Of a stretch of DNA of 43,221 nt, positions 26,889 through 36,095 are shown piece after piece. The stretch comes from Algibacter amylolyticus (GTDB lineage Bacteria > Bacteroidota > Bacteroidia > Flavobacteriales > Flavobacteriaceae), in the NCBI RefSeq assembly GCF_014202225.1, contig NZ_JACHGE010000001.1, forward strand, positions 1 through 43,221, in the 5' to 3' direction. Below the pieces are notes generated by a model, which had not been told where the DNA came from, made no database searches, and saw only the letters and a program-made list of their open reading frames with translations. Positions within the stretch are counted from its first letter, which is position 1. Each line of letters opens with the position of its first letter. Made by a program: the position numbers and the translations under genes.

Positions 26889-26926
26889 CTCATGTCAAGA
26901 CATGAGGACATCTAAAATATTAGATG
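26889..26926 (+). promoter_or_regulatory. Tandem hairpins in the leader of the outer-membrane protein gene
   Basis: Two perfect stem-loops lie back to back: CTCATGTC-AA-GACATGAG (26889-26906) and CATCTAA-AATA-TTAGATG (26909-26926). They start about a dozen bases after the predicted transcription start. Such 5' structures can stabilise an abundant mRNA. Confidence 0.6.
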
Positions 26927-26983
26927 AAATCAAAATTTTATTGTTCGAATTACATTTTACAACTTAAAAATAAACATAACAAA

Positions 26984-27499
26984 ATGAAAAATTTAATATT
27001 ATTATTGACTATTCTTAGTTTTTCGGCTGTAAGTGCACAAGCTTACAAAGGACAAGGTGACAACAAATTTCAAGTAGGTGCAAATTTACAAGACAATGGT
27101 TCTGGTATTAATGTAAGTTACGATTACGGTATTGGAGAAAACATTTCTGTTGGTATATCGTCTACTTACCTTTTAGGTGTTGATGATGCTTTACAAAACA
27201 ATGAAAACGAAGATTTAGACGCTAATTTCGATAACCGTTTTGATGTAAGATTTCGTTTTAACGCTAACCTAGGAAACGTTATTAATATTGATGAAAATTT
27301 TGATATTTACCCAGGTTTAAGCTTAGGTCTTAAAAACTTTGGTGGGCATTTAGGAGCACGTTATTTCTTTACAGATGGTTTTGGTATTTACACAGAATTT
27401 AACACACCGTTTGCTAAATACAAATCGGAAACTTTAACTGCTGCCGAAACCTTACACAACCAATTTACTGTTAATTTAGGAGCTGTTTTTAACTTATAG
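26984..27499 (+). CDS. Small outer-membrane beta-barrel protein (DUF6646-like)
   Basis: I chose ATG 26984 (171 aa) because MKNLILLLTILSFSAVSAQ is a clear signal peptide; the 20 extra residues from 26924 would be the mRNA leader containing hairpins. The mature protein alternates hydrophobic and polar residues in strands, with landmarks AYKGQGDNKFQVGANLQDNGSG, YDYGIGENISVGISS and a C-terminal NLGAVFNL, and I recall it as a conserved flavobacterial family (DUF6646). It should form an eight-stranded barrel in the outer membrane. A strong promoter, structured leader and strong terminator suggest an abundant protein. Role unknown. Confidence 0.85.
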   Translation: MKNLILLLTILSFSAVSAQAYKGQGDNKFQVGANLQDNGSGINVSYDYGIGENISVGISSTYLLGVDDALQNNENEDLDANFDNRFDVRFRFNANLGNVINIDENFDIYPGLSLGLKNFGGHLGARYFFTDGFGIYTEFNTPFAKYKSETLTAAETLHNQFTVNLGAVFNL

Positions 27500-27518
27500 T
27501 CCTAAACTTTTAAATATT

Positions 27519-27557
27519 AAAAAGGCGAATTATGTTTTATACATAATTCGCCTTTTT
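27519..27557. terminator. Bidirectional terminator between barrel gene and recX
   Basis: A perfect 17-bp stem (27519-27535 with 27541-27557), core AAGGCGAATTATGT, loop TTTAT, A-run before and T-run after. It serves the two convergent genes. Confidence 0.92.
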
Positions 27558-27564
27558 TACGAGA

Positions 27565-28038
27565 TTACCCCAACAACTCTCTGGCTTTTTCGTACACTAA
27601 ATGAGTTTCCCAGCCTCGATACAACAGATAATCGATTAATTTTTTCTTTTTCTTAAAATTATTAGGTTCTGTAATTAAATTAACCCTTTTCTCGGCTAAG
27701 GTATTGAAAACCTCGATATACTCCGTGTTTTCAATTTCAGCAAGTGCTTGATTTATATTAACTTTGCTTATGTCTTTTTTCTTTAATTCTAAAGTTAATC
27801 GGCGACGGCCCCAAGCCTTAATTCTAAACTTACCACTTACAAATGTTTTGGCAAAACGCTCTTCATTAAGAAAGTTATGCTCTAAAAGATGAACTATTAT
27901 AACATCGATAGCCTCGGGTATCATGTGTAAGGATTCTAACTTTTTACGTACTTCTTGGTGGCAACGTTCTTGATACGCGCAATAATGCTCTAGTTTTCTA
28001 GTAGCTTCTTGTACCGTATATGTTTTTTTTGTTTGCAT
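27565..28038 (-). CDS. recX: Regulatory protein RecX
   Basis: RecX binds RecA filaments and modulates recombination. I chose the Met at 28038 (157 aa, MQTKKTYTVQEA...), although an upstream ATG at 28056 would add six residues. The protein has the three tandem three-helix units of RecX: YCAYQERCHQEVRKKLESL, LLEHNFLNEERFAKTFVSGKF with RIKAWGRRRLTLELKKKDIS, and the C-terminal KKKKLIDYLLYRGWE. Length fits. It is a lone gene, not beside recA, ending just before a shared terminator. Confidence 0.93.
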   Translation of the reverse strand: MQTKKTYTVQEATRKLEHYCAYQERCHQEVRKKLESLHMIPEAIDVIIVHLLEHNFLNEERFAKTFVSGKFRIKAWGRRRLTLELKKKDISKVNINQALAEIENTEYIEVFNTLAEKRVNLITEPNNFKKKKKLIDYLLYRGWETHLVYEKARELLG

Positions 28039-28125
28039 AAGCATCAAAAATAACAATTGTTAAATTGACATTAAGAATAAAAATATTATAAATACCAAAT
28101 CTTAGATTTTTAAAACTTAACGGTT

Positions 28126-30438
28126 ATGAAAAAGATTACCCTAGTACTATTATTACTTTTAGCTTTTGACTTTGGTTTTGGGCAAACGTCCGACTTAATT
28201 ATTTCTGAATATGGAGAAGGCAGTAGTTTTAATAAATATATAGAAATTTTTAATGGAACAGGTACAGATGTCGATTTAGCCGATTACGAATTATGGAGAG
28301 TAGTTAATGGTGGTACTTGGCCTGAAAACACATTTGGTTTATCAGGTACTTTAGCAAATGGATCTGTTTATATTATTGCACATCCATCTAGCGACCCAAC
28401 AATTTTAGCAGCAGCTAATATAATTAGTGGAAGTGCTATTTGGACTGGCGATGATGCAACTGGTTTAGCAAAAGATGATGGTACTGGAACATTTTTTTTA
28501 ATTGATGTGATAGGAACTGATGGTGCTGACCCTGGAACGGGATGGGATGTTGCCGGAACTACAAATGCTACTGCAAACCACACTTTAGTAAGAAAAAATA
28601 GCATCTGTGATCCAAATACGAATTGGTCAACTTCTGCGGGAACAACTGTTACAAATAGTGAATGGGTAGTATTAGTAATTGATGATTGGTCTGATATAGG
28701 AACACATACTACTAGTTGTTGTATATCAACCACAATTTACACAGGAACATGGTCTAGCGGATTGCCGGATAGCTTAACAAAAAGTGTGGTTATAAGCAGT
28801 AATTACAGCACAACAACCGGAGATATTGTAGGTTGTAGTTTAACCGTAGATGCTGGAGCAACACTTACCATTGCTAATGGCACATTTGCAGAAATTGAAA
28901 ATGATGTAACCATTAATGGTACTTTAGTAGTTGAAACCCAAGGAAACTTTGTACAACGAGACAACGCAGGAACGTTTACAAATAATGGCACATCGAGTGT
29001 AAATAAAACTACAGCTACAAAAGCAGATTGGTATTACTATACTTATTGGAGTTCTCCTGTTGTTGGAGAAACTACCACTAATGTATTTCCAGATGTAGAT
29101 GGCGACAGACGCTTTTGGTTCAATGCTGCTAATTTTGTAGATACAGATGCTGATAACGTTGATGATAATGCAGACGCATGGCAATATGCCTTAGCTTCAA
29201 ACGGGACCGAAAATATGCTTCCTGGAGTTGGTTATGCGGTTACAGAGGCTAGACTTTTTTCAAATTTTGCTCCAGGTACGGGATCTGCATCATTTCAAGG
29301 TGAATTTAACACTGGTGATATAGACACAAATATTTCATTTAACGCTACAAATCCAGGTACTAGTTGGAATTTTATTGGTAACCCATACCCTTCGGCTATC
29401 GATTTTGATGCCTTTTATGCTGCAAATTCTGGTGTTATTGATGGTACTGCCTATTTTTGGTCGCAAGCCACACCGCCTTCTGGAGCTAATCCAGGTAACG
29501 AACAAAGTAATTTTAGTAGAAATGATTACGCCATGTATGCCGCTGGAAGTGGTGGTATTGGCATTGAAGGGGCAAGCGGCGTAATACCTTCTCAATACAT
29601 CCCTTCAGGACAAGGATTTTTTATAGCTGGATTAGCCAATGGACCTGCTACTTTTACCAACGTTATGCGTATGGCAGATGCCACTAGTAATACACAATTT
29701 TTCAAAAACTCTAGTGCTAAACAAAACACCGCTACGGCTAATAGACTTTGGTTAAATTTAACTTCGGATAACGGCATATTTAACCAAATACTTGTAGCCT
29801 ATGTTGATGGCGCAACCAACGGAATAGATAATGGAGCCTACGATGCTAAACGATTTTTAACACCAGATTTTAACACAACTCTATATTCTACCATTGAAGG
29901 GTCTAACACTAAATTTGCCATTCAAGGTAAGGCCATAAATAGCTTAACAGAAGATGAAATTATAAACCTTGGATTTGCAACTAATATTGATGTGGCCACT
30001 TTATATACGTTTTCTATAGCACAACTAGAAGGTGACTTTTTGGCCAACAACACCATTTACTTAAAAGATAATGTATTAAATAAGGTGCATAACCTATCGG
30101 ATTCCGATTATAGTTTTACCTCGGAAGTTGGAGAGTTTAACGATCGTTTTGAAATTCTATTTAAAGCTGATACTACATTATCTATCGATAATAATCCATT
30201 AGATGCGAATACCTTAAAAATTGTTGAATTGGACGATGATCACGTTCAATTTACGGCATCAAAAAACATAGCAGCCGTACGTATTTTTGATTTATTAGGC
30301 CGTCAATTATATCAATTTAAAGGAAACACCACTTCAGAAACCTATAATTTATCACAATTAAGTAGTGGTAGTATTTATATCGCTAAAGCAGAACTTTCTA
30401 GCGGTGCGATTATAACCAAAAAGGCGTTTAAAAAGTAA
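28126..30438 (+). CDS. Lamin-tail-domain protein with T9SS sorting tail
   Basis: The 770-residue protein begins with a signal peptide (cut near residue 19, GFGQ) and a lamin tail domain (about 22-195: LIISEYGEGSSFNKYIEIFNGTG, LADYELW, VYIIAHPSS), a fold found in many secreted bacterial proteins and nucleases. The middle is Thr/Asn-rich beta structure with TSSVNKT and a WNFIGNPYPSAIDFD motif common in T9SS cargo. The last ~75 residues (VRIFDLLGRQLYQF...ITKKAFKK) form a type A T9SS sorting domain, so it should be secreted and anchored or released at the cell surface. No nuclease motif is seen. Function unknown. Confidence 0.9.
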   Translation: MKKITLVLLLLLAFDFGFGQTSDLIISEYGEGSSFNKYIEIFNGTGTDVDLADYELWRVVNGGTWPENTFGLSGTLANGSVYIIAHPSSDPTILAAANIISGSAIWTGDDATGLAKDDGTGTFFLIDVIGTDGADPGTGWDVAGTTNATANHTLVRKNSICDPNTNWSTSAGTTVTNSEWVVLVIDDWSDIGTHTTSCCISTTIYTGTWSSGLPDSLTKSVVISSNYSTTTGDIVGCSLTVDAGATLTIANGTFAEIENDVTINGTLVVETQGNFVQRDNAGTFTNNGTSSVNKTTATKADWYYYTYWSSPVVGETTTNVFPDVDGDRRFWFNAANFVDTDADNVDDNADAWQYALASNGTENMLPGVGYAVTEARLFSNFAPGTGSASFQGEFNTGDIDTNISFNATNPGTSWNFIGNPYPSAIDFDAFYAANSGVIDGTAYFWSQATPPSGANPGNEQSNFSRNDYAMYAAGSGGIGIEGASGVIPSQYIPSGQGFFIAGLANGPATFTNVMRMADATSNTQFFKNSSAKQNTATANRLWLNLTSDNGIFNQILVAYVDGATNGIDNGAYDAKRFLTPDFNTTLYSTIEGSNTKFAIQGKAINSLTEDEIINLGFATNIDVATLYTFSIAQLEGDFLANNTIYLKDNVLNKVHNLSDSDYSFTSEVGEFNDRFEILFKADTTLSIDNNPLDANTLKIVELDDDHVQFTASKNIAAVRIFDLLGRQLYQFKGNTTSETYNLSQLSSGSIYIAKAELSSGAIITKKAFKK

Positions 30439-30462
30439 ATCAGAAAATTTATAAAATTATGT

Positions 30463-30494
30463 AATGCTCTAGTTTATAGCTAGAGCATTTTTTT
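30463..30494. terminator. Bidirectional terminator between lamin-tail gene and TonB receptor
   Basis: Stem AATGCTCTAG (30463-30472) / CTAGAGCATT (30480-30489), loop TTTATAG, followed by T-run. Placed between two convergent genes. Confidence 0.9.
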
Positions 30495-32904
30495 ATAAGC
30501 TATATTTTAAAGCTACTATTAGGTTTCGTCCGGCAGCAGCAATTCCCGAAGAATAGGTTTTATAACGCTGGTCGGTAATATTTTCTAAGCTTGTAGTTAA
30601 AGTAATGGCATTATTTACTTGGTACTGCGCCCTAAAATTTACGGTGTACCACGACGGACTGTAAGGATTTCCGTTGGCATCTAAGGCATAAATATAATCC
30701 TTTTCAATTTCGGAAGGTGCTAACTCGTAATAAGACAAATCGCCATTATAATTTGCAAAAAAGTCTAATTTAATAGCGTTGGATGTCCATGTTAAATGTG
30801 TATTCCCAAAGTTTGGTGCCACATGGCGTATTGGCACTTCTATAGACTCCTCCTCTTCTGTTCCTCCAATTACCGAATACTGCGATGTTAAATCCAACTG
30901 ATTTGTAATAGGCATTTTTAAACCCACTTCAAACCCATAAATCCATGCTTTTGATGCATTTTGTATGGCTTGTACATTGCTTAATTCGCCATTATATAAA
31001 ATTTCGGTTTCGCCATTTAAACTATAGTCTCGTCTTACCAAAGCATTATCCAAATATGTGTAATAAGTACTCATGTCCAAAACTAACTTGTTATTAAAGT
31101 TAAGTTTTAAGCCCAATTCGCTACCATAAGCGTATTCCGATTTTAAATTATTATTTGGTACAACTACAGATCCGGGTTCGGAATCGAATACCTTACCAAT
31201 ATCATCAATGTTTGGCGCCCTAAATGCTGAAGATGCATTTAATTTCCATTGTATTTTGGGGCTTGGGGTCCAACTAATGCCTGCAGTTCCTGTTAAGGCT
31301 TCCGATTCGTTTTTGGCATAATCAAAAGGTAGGTTTAAAAAGACATTGTTTTCGGTGAAATTAGCCTCGGAAACCACATAATTAAAACGTAAACCCGACT
31401 GAAACACAAACTTTGGGTTTGGTTTATATTTTATGCTTGAATATACTGCTGCCGATTGCCAACTCGATCCATTTGGATATCTAGTTACCGCGTCAACCTC
31501 GGTATTATTTGCGGTATCCTGATTGTAACCCACCGACTTTACTTTGTTATAAATATACTCGCCTCCATAGAAAAACTCTGTTTTAGGCGACAACTTTTTC
31601 TCTAAATCTATATTAAAAGAATAGGCATTAACCGCCTCTTCACTAACACTACGCGTAGTAGATTGAAAATCTCTATCCATCCTACTCTCCTGAAAATTTT
31701 GATACGCTACCGTGGCCTTTATTTTATCGTATAAATTAGACCTACTACTTAGTTTGGTAACCTCTAAATTAGACATGAACCAATTTTGTGGCCCGTAGTT
31801 CCATTCGGTAGAACGCAACACACCACTTCTATACCGAATTAAACGATCGTACCGGGGAATATTAGACGTTGTTGAGTAATATAGCCCCAAATCGAAACTT
31901 AAGTCTTCATAGGGCTCATAATGGGCCTTCTGCATAACATTAAACTGACTGTAACCGGAGTATTTTTGTACTAACGGATTGTCATTTTCTATAATAACAT
32001 CGCCGCTAGAGGTTGCTACGGCAAACTCTGGCCTTAAATAATCTTCTGGCCCGTGGCTTCCCATTCTTAAATCATCAAAATCGGTATAACTAGCACTGGT
32101 AATAAAAGCCCATTTTTTATAGCCTAAATTGAAATCGAAGTGCCCTGTTCTTTCATTACTTGCCGAGGCATATCTTACGACAGCATTAGCCTTAAACATT
32201 AAAGAATCTGTATAAGATAATTTAGGTTTAAGCGTATAAAAACTCATTACACCACCAATAGCATCACTTCCATAAGTTACCGAGCCTGCACCTAAAGTTA
32301 CCTCGGTATTTTGAATGGCAAAAGGATCGATAGCAATAACATTTTGAAGATTTCCGCCTCTAAAAATGGCATTATTCATTCTTACACCATCAACAGTAAT
32401 TAATAATCTATTTGTAGAGAAACCTCTAATCATTGGGCTTCCGCCACCTAATTGACTTTTTTGAATATAAACCTGCCCTGTGTTTTCCAATAAATCGGCA
32501 CTAGTTTGTGGATTATTAAACTGAATACTTTTAGCATTAGCACTAAGAATTTTTTGAGGAATATCTCTTTTATTTTGCTTAAACTTTGAAGCTGAAATTA
32601 CTATTTCCTGTAAACCTTGAGTGTTGGAAACTAAAAACACTTTGTTCAATTTTCCTATTTGCTTCTTATTTATCGTTTTTAACGTATGAGATAAGTGTTT
32701 AAAATAAATGGTTTCGGTGTCATTGAACTCGCCTAAATCAGCTTCACCATTAAAATTGGTAATGACACTTTTAGTTTTATCTACGTTATAAATAGCCACC
32801 CCAAAAACCGGTTCTTTTGTTTGACTATTAAGAACTTTTATGTTTTGGGAATGAACACCTAAACTAAGAAATACTAAGCAAAGCGATAAATAAAAAAACT
32901 TCAT
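30493..32904 (-). CDS. TonB-dependent receptor, possible heme-type
   Basis: The 803-residue protein has a signal peptide (to about residue 19, VHSQ), a short carboxypeptidase-regulatory-like domain (about 20-90), a plug domain (about 105-230, with GGGSPMIRGFSTNRLLITVDGVRMNN) and a barrel ending in NLIVALKYSL. An AFRAPN motif near residue 560 followed by PNNNLKSE near 581 resembles the FRAP/NPNL pair of heme/hemoglobin receptors, so heme or a similar iron source is a reasonable guess. It begins 3 bases after recO and is the last gene of the porZ-recO-receptor operon. A bidirectional terminator follows. Confidence 0.9.
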   Translation of the reverse strand: MKFFYLSLCLVFLSLGVHSQNIKVLNSQTKEPVFGVAIYNVDKTKSVITNFNGEADLGEFNDTETIYFKHLSHTLKTINKKQIGKLNKVFLVSNTQGLQEIVISASKFKQNKRDIPQKILSANAKSIQFNNPQTSADLLENTGQVYIQKSQLGGGSPMIRGFSTNRLLITVDGVRMNNAIFRGGNLQNVIAIDPFAIQNTEVTLGAGSVTYGSDAIGGVMSFYTLKPKLSYTDSLMFKANAVVRYASASNERTGHFDFNLGYKKWAFITSASYTDFDDLRMGSHGPEDYLRPEFAVATSSGDVIIENDNPLVQKYSGYSQFNVMQKAHYEPYEDLSFDLGLYYSTTSNIPRYDRLIRYRSGVLRSTEWNYGPQNWFMSNLEVTKLSSRSNLYDKIKATVAYQNFQESRMDRDFQSTTRSVSEEAVNAYSFNIDLEKKLSPKTEFFYGGEYIYNKVKSVGYNQDTANNTEVDAVTRYPNGSSWQSAAVYSSIKYKPNPKFVFQSGLRFNYVVSEANFTENNVFLNLPFDYAKNESEALTGTAGISWTPSPKIQWKLNASSAFRAPNIDDIGKVFDSEPGSVVVPNNNLKSEYAYGSELGLKLNFNNKLVLDMSTYYTYLDNALVRRDYSLNGETEILYNGELSNVQAIQNASKAWIYGFEVGLKMPITNQLDLTSQYSVIGGTEEEESIEVPIRHVAPNFGNTHLTWTSNAIKLDFFANYNGDLSYYELAPSEIEKDYIYALDANGNPYSPSWYTVNFRAQYQVNNAITLTTSLENITDQRYKTYSSGIAAAGRNLIVALKYSL

Positions 32905-32907
32905 GGT

Positions 32908-33627
32908 TTAGTTAAAAACTTGATTAAAAACGGCTAATGATTTAGGGGTTTTAAAAGTGCCCAAATGTAACTCAAAATAAAGCAAAATCATGCTTAAAAA
33001 AGATTGCCTTTGTTTTGCATTTATTTTAATACTAGTTAATGCATCAAATTTTATGCCTAACAACTGTTTAAGCAGCACTAAATTTTCGCCTGAAATAGCA
33101 TACTTATTGCTAGGTTTTAATTCAAACTTCCCTTCATATAAATTAAAGTAGTGTGCATCTATATTAGAAGTGTCAGGATAGAAGCCTAAATACTTGGTGA
33201 GTTTTAATAAAAATAACAAATGAAAATTTGCATAATCGGCTTGCGAATCTAGCCATAAAAGGGAGTATTCTAGATAACTATATAACACTTCATTTTCTTC
33301 TTCTTCTTGTAATACATTGGATAGTACTTCAGAAAGAAACATAACAATAGAACTTTTTAACACATGGGTATGCAAGCTCGAATACATATGATTTAGCTTC
33401 GTTTCTTTTATACTTTGTAAAGATCTTGTATTTTTATGCGTAAATACAATCTCTATTTGAGATAATAATTGAAAGTAAGCAACTTTAGAATTTCCTTTTT
33501 TACTTTTTAAAACTCCACGCAATAAAAAACTAACCACGCCAATATCTTGGGTATAACATTTTACTATTAAATCGTTGTCTTTAAATTTTAATTTAGATAG
33601 AACAATAGCGTTTGTAGTAATAAGCAT
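32908..33627 (-). CDS. recO: DNA repair protein RecO
   Basis: RecO loads RecA onto SSB-coated DNA in the RecFOR pathway. The 239-residue protein has the N-terminal OB-fold (TTNAIVLSKLKFKDNDLIVKCYTQDIGVVSFLLRG) and the helical C-terminal region with the KLTKYLGFYPD motif typical of RecO. The zinc-binding cysteines seen in some family members are not present, as is usual in Bacteroidota. Its ATG overlaps the porZ stop by one base (TAATG), and the TonB receptor starts 3 bases downstream, so it is translationally embedded between envelope genes. Confidence 0.94.
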   Translation of the reverse strand: MLITTNAIVLSKLKFKDNDLIVKCYTQDIGVVSFLLRGVLKSKKGNSKVAYFQLLSQIEIVFTHKNTRSLQSIKETKLNHMYSSLHTHVLKSSIVMFLSEVLSNVLQEEEENEVLYSYLEYSLLWLDSQADYANFHLLFLLKLTKYLGFYPDTSNIDAHYFNLYEGKFELKPSNKYAISGENLVLLKQLLGIKFDALTSIKINAKQRQSFLSMILLYFELHLGTFKTPKSLAVFNQVFN

Positions 33628-35966
33628 TATCTAACCACCATTAATTTTAAAACTTTAGTTTCGTAGGTATCTAAATCTGAAAGCATAATTAAATAAACAC
33701 CAGAAGCTACCAAATTGTTTGCTAGGTTTCTACCGTTCCAATAGGCTGTTCCTCCATCAATTTCTAAATTATAACCCCCGTATCGTTGGTTTATTCTAGA
33801 TTGTGCTTCGGCAACTAGATTACCTTCAATATCGGTAATTTTAATGTTTACATTTTCAGATATATCTTTAATTTTAACTTTATCTTCAATAAAATTAAAA
33901 CCTGGTCGTACTGGATTGGGGTAAGTATATGCGCTTGATAAATCTTGCAGCGCAGAAGACCCACCCGAATTAAACGTAAGTAAACCTTTGGTTGTCGCAA
34001 TATAAACTATTCCATTTTTATCATCTATCTCAATATCACTTATACTATTTGATGGCAACGGCGAATTATCGGTAGTAAAATGAAAGATGGTTTCTTGACC
34101 ATCTGATGAAAGATAAAACAAGCCGGCATCCGTAGTTCCTATCCATTTATTATTTGAGCCATCAACCTCTATTTCCGTTATAAACTGCTCAAACAAAAGC
34201 TCTTTAGCTATACCGTCTTCTTCAATGATAATTTCATCAACCTCTATTTCATCATTTCCAAAAAAATTGGAAACATTATATAGCACACGAATACCCTTTA
34301 AAGTACCTATCCATAGCTGATTTCTATTATCTAAAGCCAATGCGCTTACGTATGGATCAGACATGTTTACATCTTCCCCTTCTACTTTCCTAATTTGTGG
34401 GTTCCCGTTATTTTCATTAAAACCAATAAAACCACTGGCATAGGTACCCATAAATTTTGTTCCTGTAGACTCATCAATTACTATTTTACTAAATCCATTT
34501 TCGTTATTAGGTACGGCAATAACTTCAGAAAAATCGTAAGAAGTCCACCTTCCATTTTCATATTTATTTAAAGGTTCTTTTACCCTACCATTTATTAACC
34601 ATAAAACGCCATTTGCATCAAAAGTACTTGCTGCGGTAAGCTTAAAATTACCTGCAAAGGGCACTAAAGTACTATTGTCTTGAGTATACAACTCTATAGG
34701 TTCGGCATCTTCAAATTCTATTAAACCTGAATAATACGAACTTACAAATACTTGGTTGGGCTTAGTAGGGTTAATTGATGTGGCCGTTAAATAATATGGA
34801 TTAGTTATGGCATTATTAATAGAATCGTACGGAATGTTTTGCCACTCATTATTCTTTAAGCGACTAATTCCTGTTCTAACTCTGTCTCCACCAACAAAGC
34901 TATAAAAAAAGTTATAGCCCCCAGAAACGCACCATAAATCGTTATTATAGTATTCTAAAGAAAATAAATCGTTTCTAAGTGGTCCATCTGGATGAATTTC
35001 CTCAAAAGCAATGGGATTATTAATCGCTGTTTTTAAAACACCAAAATCTGAACTACCTATATATATGTTTTCACTATCAAGAACCGATGAATTAAAACCT
35101 GTATCAAAATCTTCTAAAACTGAAACTTGAGACGTTAAATTAAAACCTGAATCGTAAATAAAAACAACATTCTGAGTTGTTACAACCAAATTTGAATTAT
35201 AGGATTCTAACTCTACAGGTATGTTATCATACCTAATTAACTGATTTAAAGTATCGTTAACAACCTCAAATAGTACACGATTAGAATTCAACGCATACAA
35301 TTTCTCTTCATTTGTTACTACGCCAATAAAATTACCAGACGTAACGCTTTGCCAATTATTATAGTCTATTAAATTTAAACTTGAAATATCCCCCTTCTTT
35401 ACTCCACCAGAATCTAAACAAGCAGCATATACAGCTCCATTAAAAACAGAGGTTTGTTTTACGGCAACTTGAGACCCTCCATCTCCAATTAAATAAGTAT
35501 CGCCAAACTCCAAACGTTCAAGATCGTATATTGAAATACCATAATTGGTAGATATATATATTACATTTTGGTAAGCATTAAAATGATTAATAGTTTTATT
35601 ATCTGCAGGAATTGCAGGCTTGTCAACTATATCTACTACAGATAGAACATCGTCATCATTATCGAAAACTATTTCAATAAGTCCGTTTTCATAACCAATT
35701 ACTAATAGCTGATAAAGCTCACTGTAAAAAATTGTAGAAATAGTTTCACCCGAAAGCCCATTTACAGTAGTAAGCTCTTCCATATTATTAGATTGAACAT
35801 CCACAATAAAAATAGCATTTCCTGAAGCTGCATATATTTTATTGTTCCCTTTTACAACCTTGGTAATATTATAATATGAAAAATGCCCTTCCCATTGCGC
35901 GGAATAATTTTGAGCAAACTGAATAAATGGCGAAAGACAAAAAAGTATAAAAAGTATTTTTCTCAA
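33627..35966 (-). CDS. porZ: T9SS component PorZ (beta-propeller protein)
   Basis: PorZ is part of the attachment complex of the type IX secretion system and delivers anionic LPS for cargo anchoring at the cell surface. The 779-residue protein has a signal peptide (FIQFAQ), WEGHFSYYNIT at the mature start, two-component-regulator-like propeller repeats (for example NRNQLWIGTLKGIRVL, NNKWIGTTDAGLFYL, GIVYIATTKGLLTF) and a C-terminal sorting-type domain (about 690-779, YPNPVRPG...TKVLKLMVVR). The only in-frame start is TTG at 35966; a TATCTTTG box lies 19 bases upstream. It leads the operon with recO and a TonB receptor. Confidence 0.9.
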   Translation of the reverse strand: MRKILFILFCLSPFIQFAQNYSAQWEGHFSYYNITKVVKGNNKIYAASGNAIFIVDVQSNNMEELTTVNGLSGETISTIFYSELYQLLVIGYENGLIEIVFDNDDDVLSVVDIVDKPAIPADNKTINHFNAYQNVIYISTNYGISIYDLERLEFGDTYLIGDGGSQVAVKQTSVFNGAVYAACLDSGGVKKGDISSLNLIDYNNWQSVTSGNFIGVVTNEEKLYALNSNRVLFEVVNDTLNQLIRYDNIPVELESYNSNLVVTTQNVVFIYDSGFNLTSQVSVLEDFDTGFNSSVLDSENIYIGSSDFGVLKTAINNPIAFEEIHPDGPLRNDLFSLEYYNNDLWCVSGGYNFFYSFVGGDRVRTGISRLKNNEWQNIPYDSINNAITNPYYLTATSINPTKPNQVFVSSYYSGLIEFEDAEPIELYTQDNSTLVPFAGNFKLTAASTFDANGVLWLINGRVKEPLNKYENGRWTSYDFSEVIAVPNNENGFSKIVIDESTGTKFMGTYASGFIGFNENNGNPQIRKVEGEDVNMSDPYVSALALDNRNQLWIGTLKGIRVLYNVSNFFGNDEIEVDEIIIEEDGIAKELLFEQFITEIEVDGSNNKWIGTTDAGLFYLSSDGQETIFHFTTDNSPLPSNSISDIEIDDKNGIVYIATTKGLLTFNSGGSSALQDLSSAYTYPNPVRPGFNFIEDKVKIKDISENVNIKITDIEGNLVAEAQSRINQRYGGYNLEIDGGTAYWNGRNLANNLVASGVYLIMLSDLDTYETKVLKLMVVR

Positions 35967-35985
35967 AATTGAATTTATTTATGTT

Positions 35986-35993
35986 CAAAGATA
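35986..35993 (-). promoter_or_regulatory. -10 box for porZ-recO-receptor operon
   Basis: On the minus strand this reads TATCTTTG, 19 bases before the TTG start of porZ. A well-spaced TTG -33 was not found. Confidence 0.55.
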
Positions 35994-36095
35994 TTACATC
36001 TAACGAACTTCATCTTAAAATAATATATTTTAAAACACATAAAATGTATGCGATTGTTACATATAATGTTAAAGTTGCCAGCTTATTAAATGTAT

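Noticed and set aside
28368-28733. 121-codon minus-strand frame inside the lamin-tail protein gene
   Set aside because: The plus-strand frame has signal peptide, domain and sorting tail; the reverse frame is low-complexity Val/Pro/Ser from repetitive codons.
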